Assembly: GCA_029448655.1 (NCBI GenBank)
Contig: JACCLO010000005.1
Location: forward strand, 2,108,001-2,172,000
Source of the DNA: Wolfiporia cocos
Taxonomy: Eukaryota > Basidiomycota > Agaricomycetes > Polyporales > Phaeolaceae
DNA: 64,000 nt
Direction of reading: 5' to 3'
The notes beneath the pieces were generated by a model. It made no database searches and was not told the origin of the DNA. It was given only the letters and a program-made list of their open reading frames with translations. The position numbers and the translations under genes were made by a program. This document shows, one piece after another, positions 55,758-64,000 of this stretch (the first letter of the stretch is position 1; each line of letters opens with the position of its first letter).

Positions 55758-57739
55758 TCAATATTCAAGCGAGGCCTCAATGATCGCGGTCAAATGCTCT
55801 CTCCCGTCAGCACCAGCTACGTCTCCAATACCCGGTGCGAGGTCCAACACCCTCCTCTGCGGGATTGTTCCGTCCACGAGCCTGGGCACGTCCTCTTTCT
55901 TGTATCCGACGGCCTTTAGACCACGCGGAACGCCAAGGTTGTCCAGGAAACGCGCGATCGCCTCAAAGAGGTGTGCGCCGATTTCCACGTCTGGAATGCG
56001 CGCGATGCTCGGGTCCGCGGGCGTGGTGCCGTGGAATATTGCGAGCGCTTCGCGATGTCGCGAGGGCGAGGAGGGGGTAGTAAATTGGAAGACCGCTGGT
56101 GCGGGCAGCGCAACGCTATTGGAGGTTACTGAGTCATTGTTCAGAGATAGTGCATAAGTGGACATACGTCACGCCATGAGGAATGATGGGGTGGTCGACC
56201 GCATACCCGGGGTACTTGTACTTGGGACCCTGCTTGTTCAGCCCAGATACCTGCCCTTAGTGTCAGCATACGAGGACAGCCTCTTTTCCCCACTATCCAC
56301 ACACCGGGTAGCTGATGCCGTGGCACAAATGCACGCCTGCATTTCCAAACCCTATCCCAGCGAACGAAGCTGCAAACCTGCCACATAGCTCAGCCACATT
56401 CCAGTACACTGCGGAAAGTAGCGCACAGCATCTGCCGCATCGCCTCGTGGTCTTCCAGGTTCTTCGCAACCCGTGGAAGGCATTTGACAGTCGTCTGAAG
56501 TGCCCACATAGAGAAAATGTCGGCCACCGGGTTGCTGCCCTGATAAGCAGGACGCATGTTCGGATTTGAGGGACGTGGCATGCGCTCGGTGTATCTGCCC
56601 CGGTACATTCAGTCTAGTGCGCAGCCAAGTGCTAGAAGAAGTAAGGAGCTAACGGGATCGCAGTGTAGCTCTCCAAGCTGTGGAAGAGGACATCAAGGCC
56701 AGAGCTGATGTGCAATTCTGTCTCGGAATGCATTAGGTATCTAGTAGTGCAGTAAGGGCACGAAAAACGTACCCCGAGAGCATGTCCGGGTGTTCAAGGT
56801 GTCTACAATACCGAGCACTGGTTTCATTGCCCGATTTGCGATACCCGTTTTGAATGACATGGACGTGATGTCTAGGATTGCAGTTCCTGTAGTTTCTGAC
56901 CCCGTACCCGCAGTAGTTGGTACTACAAAACGGCATGGTTTGACCCTCATACTCAAGACCACGCCTCAGCATTACATACCTGCGATAAGGGGATTCAGGG
57001 CCTTCGTGATCGGAAGTCCCTTGCCTACGGGGGCATTGATGAAGTCAAAGAGGTCGGCATCCTTGTACACTGTAAACCTGTGCTGGTGTTAGGAGTGGCA
57101 TGACAAGAGGTGTAAAGTGGCATACAAGTTGGCTGCTTTCGCAGTATCCATCACACTACCTCCACCGACGGCAAGGAAATGGCTGCAATCCTCCTTTCTC
57201 GCCCACGCAATCGCATCACGCCAACTTGCCTCCGTGGGTTCTGCCACAACGCGGTCGTAGACAACATATGGCAGGTCCTGTTGTGCATCTAACGACGCTA
57301 TCGCCTATAGCGCCTTGGGTTGGCAACGGTTCCCACTGCACGCTTCGATCAACCAACAACGCACCATCTTCGCGGGCGGCAGCTTCGCCACGATCGGATC
57401 CGTGAACACCGCGACCTTTCTCGCCTTCATGTTCTTCAAGTCCATCGCCACCTCGCGCGTAACACCTTCCCCGAACCTCAGGTTCGCCGCAGCGACCTAT
57501 CGCCCAGGCCTGCTCAACACCCTACTCCCTCGTCCCACGACACTGCCACGCACCTCAAACGCGTACTCCTTCTCCGGGGGGTGCGTCTCCACAGGCGTTG
57601 CGAATCGGCGCATCTGGCTTATCGCCTGCACAGGATTGTGTGCGCCGCCCGTGCGGCAGCCGTGGCACGGGCACGCCGTGTGCTGCGCCGCGTTCAGCAG
57701 GCGCTTGATCGCACCCCTTGAGGCAGGAGGAGGAGCCAT
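55758..57739 (-). CDS. Hydroxyacid-oxoacid transhydrogenase (iron-type alcohol dehydrogenase)
   Basis: ATG 57739 opens a mitochondrial presequence (MAPPPASRGAIKRLLNAAQH) ending near QMRRFATPVETHPPEKEYAF. The dinucleotide-binding domain has NLRFGEGVTREVAMDLKNMK, VAVFTDPIVAKLPP and HFLAVGGGSVMDTAKAANL with the G-G-G-S motif of group III alcohol dehydrogenases. Then come GKGLPITKALNPLIA, TTAGTGSETTGTAILDITSM and the metal-ligand helix GNAGVHLCHGISYPVSGLNK. The end is HLTAIIEASLEY before TGA 55758-55760. The length and insert pattern match ADHFE1/HOT, which in mitochondria interconverts 4-hydroxybutyrate and 2-oxoglutarate with succinate semialdehyde and 2-hydroxyglutarate. Numerous short introns are present. 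Confidence 0.92.
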
Positions 57740-59356
57740 GGTCAGCGTGTCAGTGCGATAGATGCCGGTGAGGAATGGGGCGGAGACGAGCCCGGCGCCG
57801 TCTTATATTCGTGGGCCGTCCGTGTCAGGCCTGGGGATCGGCTCCCGACCGGAGGCACACGCCCCACGTGAAGGCTTTTAACTTGGCAGATGACCGCTGC
57901 TGCCGAAGAGCGCGCGGGGAATCTCGTCTAGACAAATACATGGCCTGCGCAAGTAGCGGACGACGGCCCCGATGGTGGCATGCAAGTCGGCTTCATCGAG
58001 GCTCCGGAGGTAACCTCACGTTACCCCGCAATATCTTGATCAGCGCGCTTAGCACAGTTGTCTTACTTGCCACCGCTGCGGTTTGATCTACGTTGGCCAA
58101 GCCGGCTACTACGCAGCAAGCTACGTGAGCTGAAATGTACTGCTTACGGGGTCAATAGCTGATCACAGCTGCCGGAAGTGGCTGTTTGCTTTCGCTCGAA
58201 CTGGAGTACGCCTTGCGTATTTATCAGCCTCCGTGGCATCATGCAGACAGGCACGGCCTACGGGAAGTTAACAATGGTGTGCTCTTGCTGTAGGTCAAAC
58301 GTCTTTATCAGAAGATACCATTGACATGCATACAACACCACTTGGTGCCTCTGCTCCATGCACACCGCTCCCTGACCACCACGCATATCCGGATGCTGGT
58401 GGCACATTGTACCCTGTGCTTCGGACGAACGTGTTGCATCGGGGCCGCTCGGCCCTCACCCGCAGAGGCCGCACTTTCACCGGGCCCTTTGCACAAGGCC
58501 GGGCATTGTGGTATGGAAGATCATCCAGACTCGGGACATTGCTATCTGCTTATATGCGTGATATCTCGCTTTCCTTTGAAGGTTCTCCACTGGTATCGTC
58601 TTCAGTAATCCTGCCATCATGTACTCAACGTACGTGCGCTCGCAATAGCGGACGCGAATTAGCGCGAGGCTCGTAAGTCATTGTCCGCTCCTTCTCCTTC
58701 TCAATATTAATCCAGAAAGCCGAACATTGAGTGCGCTCCGATCATAGGTGAGCATCTATGACTGAATGGTGGTGGCCATCGGATTAAGCTGAGTCATTCC
58801 AGTGGTTCTCGCAAGCCATTACGGGAGCGTCAGGATGTAAACCGGCATATCGGGACCCGCCTCACGGCAGTCGGTCTGCCAGTTGTAGCATCGCTTCTGT
58901 GTAGCAACCATACGGATCTCATTTCTTCCTGTACCGTGTGTGCTCAATTGGAGAATTGACCATCGTCACACCAGCAATCAAGAGATAGGCCGTCAGTCTG
59001 GATCGCGATGACCGGCAGACGGATGAGATTGTGCGATACATATGTCCAGTGTGCTAGTGCGACCGCTGGATTGTCGCCTCCGCTTGAGGTCGGCTCGAGC
59101 TCACCGTTGTACACGACGACGGCGCTACGGCGCGAGATTGGTACTCCCTGCTCGGCCAGCTTCCTGTGTGGCGATCAGCAATTCCCACGGCAATACGATA
59201 TCGAGAATCATCCGCGCGCTCGTGCAGCCCACCTGCACCCTCCCTCCTCTGCCAGGCCTAGGCAGCTGCGAGCTGCCTTCGTTCTGTTGTTATCGGCCTC
59301 CCACCCACCCCCAGTCGCTCTTTTCCTCCTCCCACTCCCTCCCCCATTCTGTCGCT
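57740..59356. promoter_or_regulatory. Divergent intergenic region, 1.6 kb
   Basis: The region separates the divergent transhydrogenase and aspartic-protease genes and is the longest promoter-type spacer in the right half. A pyrimidine-rich tract (about 59290-59350) directly precedes the protease ATG. An open frame at 58326-58676 (116 codons) has no recognisable motif and was not called. Confidence 0.45.
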
Positions 59357-61662
59357 ATGCGAGCCCGTGCTCTGTCGCTATGGCTTATGCTCTCCGCCGC
59401 CTCCGTCTCTAGCGCTGTGAAGATCCCCGTAACAAGACACAAGCTCCCATCCACCAACGCGCATCTGCGGCGGAGAGGTGGGCGCACAGGCTTCACGCGC
59501 CCCGTTGTCGACGCCGCCAGCGGGTCGAGCAGCGGCGACGCGTTAGACCTGACGTGAGTCCGTCACACCGTGTCTCTGAAGGGCCGCTGAGCTGTCCGAG
59601 GTCATGCAGTACCGTGCACGATCTTCTATATATTGCCAATGTGCGTGCATTTATATTTGCGGCGTGCCGTTGTTGCCATGCTCAGCCATATCATTCGTAG
59701 GTGACCATAGGCGGCATCGGTTTGTTCCCTTATCTCGGAGTTGACAAGCACCGACGGATACCTCGCAGAATACCCCGTACAAGTTGATACCGGATCATCA
59801 GATCTATGGGTGAAAGGTTCTTCGCACCCGATCCCGAACGTCAAGCAGGAGACGGTGAGCTCACGCCTTCGTGGTCATTATGCAATATGATAGGATGAAG
59901 CTAAACTAAATGCCTCTCTTGCAGTCGATCACATACAATATGACCGTGAGCTGAATCCTAAGCATATCACCGCGCTATGTCTCACATATCCTACAGTACG
60001 GCATTGGCTGGGCATACGGCAATGTCTCGTACGCTGATGTTGAGTTCGCTGGGTATGTCCGCGGTCAACAGTAGTGTGACATCACACTCACTCCCGCAGG
60101 ATTGAGGTCGCCAATCAGGCGTTCATGGACGTATCCTCCGCCTCTAATCCCGCTCTCTCCTATGGTGCCGATGGCATCATCGGCCTCGGGTTCGACTCCC
60201 TCTCCACCATCGACGCGCTCGTAAATCATAGCGGCGCGGACACTGGCCGCACGTTCCTGTACAACGCCTTCGCGCAAGACAAGAGCGAGCCCAACTTCAT
60301 CTCCTTCACTCTCCAAGACGATGCAGACCAGTATGACACCGTGCAGGGCTATTTCTCAATAGGTTAGCTAACACGCTTCAGTGCTGTGTCTTATCCTAAA
60401 TGATCGTGAATCGCTAGGCGAGTACGAGCCCCAGTACACAGACGTTAAAAACAGTCCGAAGATCTCAACTTGGCCCGAGGCCTACCCGATACGATGGACC
60501 GTCTTGCTCGAGGCGCTCCTCGTCGGCTCCAAGGCCGTCTCCGTCTCCACTACCGTGAATGGTGCACCCTCCAATCGGGCGGTCGTCGACCTCGACAGCG
60601 GAACATCGTACACGTGCGTCTGCTGCACCGCTCGCTGATCTGCGCGTTTGAAATTCCTGACATTTCGAAAAGGTATGCGCCTACCGAGATCTGCAACGCA
60701 ATCTACGGGGACGTCGAAGGCGCCGAGTATCACGCTGACATGGGCATGTGGGTCGTGCCATGTAGCGCTGAGGTTGACATTGCGCTACAGTTTGAGTGAG
60801 ACTCTGTCACTTTGTGGACAGTTTCAATGCTCTCTGCTTGCACCAAGTGCTGACGCGTTGATTCTCAGTGGCACTGTGTACCCAATCAACCCGTTGGACG
60901 TAACACCCGTCAACATCGACAACAAGTCGCAATGCATTGGGACATTCATTCCTCAATCCGTGTCTGTTGGGGGTGGTGAATTGTAAGTCACATTCGCGAG
61001 TCTTGATTGACTTGTTAATTGGACCATTCTGCAGTGACTGGCTGATCGGGGACAATGTGTTGCGTTCCGTGTACGCTGTTTACGACTTCGGAGACTACGA
61101 CTCCTCCGGGAACAGAGGCAACCCCTATGTCCAACTATTGTCCCTCGTCGATCCTGACAAAGCCTCTGTCGCGTTCCACTCTATTCGCGGAGGCCAGCCC
61201 AGCAATATCACTTACAACGCCGCCAACGTCTCGAGTGAAGCCGCGGGCTCGACCACCGTCACGCTCTCGGACGAGCTCTCCCACTCGCTCAAGTCCGTCG
61301 GCGACTACCTCCCTGCCATACTCGCGCTTGTCGCATTCAATACGATCGTCATGCTCGGTCTTGCTGGCGCGGGCGCGGTCTACTTCCTTCGCCGGCGCGG
61401 CAAGGGCAAGGCGCGTGCGCGCAAGACCCCAGGGCGCCTAAGCCCGATGCCCGCTGCAAACACGATGTCGACATACCCGCTGATCGCCGGCGGTGGCGAG
61501 TACCAACCCGTGTCGATGGCGCTCACGGATGACGGTTTCACCCCCCCGTCACCAGCGTTCGCACGGCCGGGTCACTCTGGGGACCTCTCGACTGCGCGTG
61601 CGGGAGATGCAGCGGCGGCGCGACCCGTGTCGCTGGCGGACCGGCCAATGTCGGTGGCATAG
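59357..61662 (+). CDS. Membrane-anchored pepsin-type aspartic protease (A1)
   Basis: ATG 59357 opens a signal peptide (MRARALSLWLMLSAASVSSA) and a propeptide-like segment. The first active-site block is YPVQVDTGSSDLWVKGSSHP. The flap region follows (YNMT then YGIGWAYGNVSYADVEFAGI), then NPALSYGADGIIGLGFDSLS. The second active-site block is RAVVDLDSGTSYT, and the final strand region is FDWLIGDNVLRSVYAVYDFG. After the catalytic domain a Ser/Thr-rich stalk leads to one membrane span (AILALVAFNTIVMLGLAGAG) and a 100-residue basic, Pro-rich cytosolic tail. The enzyme is therefore a type I surface or secretory-pathway protease. Stop is TAG 61660-61662. Many short introns are present; the junctions around 59700-59790 were not fully resolved. 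Confidence 0.88.
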
Positions 61663-62051
61663 GATGGAGATGGGCTTGTTTTCGTTATGTGTGCTTATAC
61701 ATTGCCCTGCACGGGCGGCGGACTTGTTCATGGATGTCTCTGCGCGAGATACTGGCTACTTACATGGATCGAGTGGGACAATCTGGCATGCTGTTTTACG
61801 TTCGGCGTTGGCACGAGGTACCTAGCTCTAATGATCAAATTTGTCTATTCTGCAATGCATTTCCATTTCTTTCTCAAATCAATATTCAAGTGACGCGGCC
61901 CAAAGTTGTTTGCACAGTCGGGGAACTTGAAAGGGTAAGAAATGCGCAGGCGTCTGCGGTGCGGACGCAATCTAGTATGTTATCGAATTCAGGTCCACAA
62001 GAGCCCACTACTGTAGTGGCGGGAATAAGCGTATACTGAGGTGAGTGGTAA
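61663..62051. other. Convergent 3' intergenic region
   Basis: This stretch separates the stops of the aspartic protease and the PPR gene. No further feature was recognised. Confidence 0.5.
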
Positions 62052-64000
62052 CTAAATCTTGGCTACTCTCGAGGTCCGTTGCAGGCGCCGTACAGTCAAA
62101 TCATGTTCCACTGCACTCTCCGTAGCGGCCAGACCTTTCTCGCTACCTAGCAAGTGTTCTTCAAGGAACGGAACTTTCCCAACAGCCTCGCGCGGGACCT
62201 TCTTCGCCAACGCTCCGATCTGTACCCACCGATTCTCCTCTTCAGACAGTGATTGCTCCGTGTCGCTGGGCAATACCCGCTTGATGAGTGCGATCACGTC
62301 CTTTGCCAATCTCGGTGCGTAGAAGCCCGGATTCTGCACGTCCAACCCCCTGCTATCCGTTTTGTCCTCCTGAACACTGTCCAAGCTGGTGGGGAAATAC
62401 ATCTCGGCACCGATGTGATTAAGCATGCGCAGACATTGTCGCATGTTGGCCTTGTCCTCAGACGCCAGCGCCGTCCGAACCAAATGCGACATGGCTGTAA
62501 TGTCTGGCATGATGTTCTTGTCCGATGACCGGGGAGGGAGGGAAACGCCACCTTTGTCGCTATCCAGGAAGTCGATCGCATTGAAACCGGTCATGAGCTC
62601 GAATGTCCGAGCTGCGCAGGGCCAGTCGCCACTACGCCAGCAACAGCCAAGAACAAGGGTAAAGGTAGTGATTGTTGGCCGTAGGCGCTTGATAGCGTCC
62701 CTGTGCACCGATGCCTCCTGCAATGCCCACTCAAGAATCTCTAGCGCCTGGCTCGCTTCCTGGCCAGAGCCCATTAGCTGGAGTCCTGCATACGCCCGAA
62801 TGACGTTCTCAACGTGTCCGCGAGAAATCACGGGTTCCTCTCCTGGGTACAGCGGGCGATCTGCAATCTGTTTGAAAAAGTGTATACCAAGACGGTACTT
62901 CTGTGAAACGTTGCATAACCAAAGCACTTCTGACATAATGTGCCCTGACATCGGTACGACGACCGCTTTTGGTTCCTCGCCCGGTTTCGCAAGGCCGAGG
63001 AAGTCGCGCACAATATCGAAGGCGAAGAGGAAATCGGCTGGACGGCGACTAGCGACTAGTGTGTTGATGGTCAACGTGACGAGATGGGAATCAAGCGCAA
63101 TGTGGGGATTCTTGGCAACGACTCTGAGCAGCGCTCGCCAGAGGAGCCGCACGTCTGAGGCATTTTGTAGACGCGTCTTCGTCAATTCCTCGGGCGTGAG
63201 AGCGGCTGGGCGTCGTTGCTGGAGGGCGCGGATCATGGCGGTGAAGACATACGCATCTGGAGCGAGTGGGCCTTCATCATCCATTTCATAGAAGACGTCA
63301 AACATCTTCTGCCAGTCTCCAATATCTCCAAGAATTTTCATGTAGGCCGACACCGGCAGAACATTGAGCTCAGGACTACGCGGGTTGAGCTCTTTAACTC
63401 TCTGCACGTAATCCTGGTAGCTTTGGAAGAGTTTGTGTACATGACCGAGTTGCTTGGTGAGTTTCGACCAGTCTCGAACTTGGCTGTAGCCTGAAAACAT
63501 AGTCGTGAACGTCCATATTGTCGGATCGAAGCCACGACGTTTCATCTATGCGGAATTGAGAACATGGTAAATGTATGTGCAATGGAGTACTCACGTCGAT
63601 GTATAGCGAATAAGCAAGTTCATAACGTTGTACATGCATGACCTCACCCATGATAGTATTCCATACAGGCGTATTCTGAGCATCCAGTGGCATGTTTTTT
63701 AGATGTTCAATGGCCTCCTCTAACCGACCTGCCGCGCTCATATATTTGAGTCTTTTCGCCAACACAGCCGGACGGAGGAGCCGCTTCTGGGGCTCTTCTT
63801 CAGATGCTGTTTCGCGAGCTTTGCCGTGCCGACCCTTAGGCTGGAAGGATTGGATTTCCTTTTGAGATGTCTTTGCAGTATATTTTCGCTTGAATGGCAG
63901 AGGGTCTGCCTTCGATTTCGCAGCTTCCGCGCTTGTGGAAGCAGCCCGAGACGACTGGGGATCGTGCGCCAGGAGAGCCGTCCTCAGGCATGTCCGTACC
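62052..64000 (-). CDS. Mitochondrial pentatricopeptide-repeat protein, 5' end cut by window edge
   Basis: A 497-codon exon from about 63545 down to TAG 62052-62054 joins, across an intron at about 63546-63592, to an upstream exon running off the right edge. Degenerate PPR helices are visible: MKRRGFDPTIWTFTTMFSGY, VSAYMKILGDIGDWQKMFDV, DAYVFTAMIRALQQRR, TITTFTLVLGCCWRSGDWPC and ITAMSHLVRTALASEDKANM. Upstream residues include RRLLRPAVLAKRLKYMSAAG-like sequence and SSRAASTSAEAAKSKADP, which resembles a mitochondrial presequence cleavage zone. The true start should thus lie only slightly beyond 64000. Such proteins bind organellar RNA for processing or translation. Its RNA target is not known. 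Confidence 0.82.

Noticed and set aside
58326..58676. Plus-strand 116-codon frame in the transhydrogenase/protease spacer
   Set aside because: It starts with ATG, but no motif is seen and overlapping frames of similar length exist; not enough to call a gene.

Overview
This is a nuclear window from a filamentous fungus, almost certainly a basidiomycete (Agaricomycetes; a polypore-like mushroom fits the gene style, but this is inference). The evidence is dense protein-coding genes split by many 50-65 nt GT-AG introns, GC-rich exons, short divergent promoters of about 200 bp, and eukaryotic families such as cactin, peroxin-2, Pol32, kinesin-8 and EMC10. No rRNA, tRNA, CRISPR array, plasmid or phage feature was seen.

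Layout. 1-3523: no convincing gene. 3.5-9.9 kb: a multipass membrane protein, a Prm10/ThrE-type membrane protein and a GNAT acetyltransferase. 9.9-13.8 kb: about 4 kb of GC-rich sequence without a recognisable gene. 13.8-34.5 kb, the gene-dense core: EMC10, an unknown basic protein, a Bsd2/Ndfip adaptor, cytosolic PheRS beta, cactin, mitochondrial ClpX, RanBP1, p24/Emp24, dihydroorotase and a kinesin-8. 34.9-38.2 kb: a tandem array of six head-to-tail Helitron-like units, two of them carrying a 164-bp higher-order minisatellite. 38.2-64 kb: a proline-iminopeptidase-like hydrolase, PheRS alpha, PEX2, Pol32, Kap120/importin-11, SLX4, folylpolyglutamate synthase, hydroxyacid-oxoacid transhydrogenase, a membrane-anchored aspartic protease and a PPR protein cut by the right edge.

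The genes are mostly housekeeping and do not form a pathway cluster. Some relations stand out. Both subunits of cytosolic phenylalanyl-tRNA synthetase lie 18 kb apart on the same strand. Two DNA replication/repair genes (Pol32 and SLX4) each carry a pair of perfect MluI cell-cycle boxes just upstream. Several genes act in the secretory pathway (EMC10, Bsd2, Emp24). The ClpX gene has three micro-exons of 17, 7 and 16 nt that encode its Walker A motif, part of its pore loop and a conserved linker.

The most unusual structure is the Helitron-like array. Every unit starts with TC and ends in CTAG or a one-base variant, with a 15-nt palindrome 10 nt before the end. The array lies between A and T and stops 56 bp before the start codon of the downstream hydrolase gene. 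All gene assignments come from reading protein motifs by eye. Exon boundaries are given where they were worked out and are otherwise approximate.
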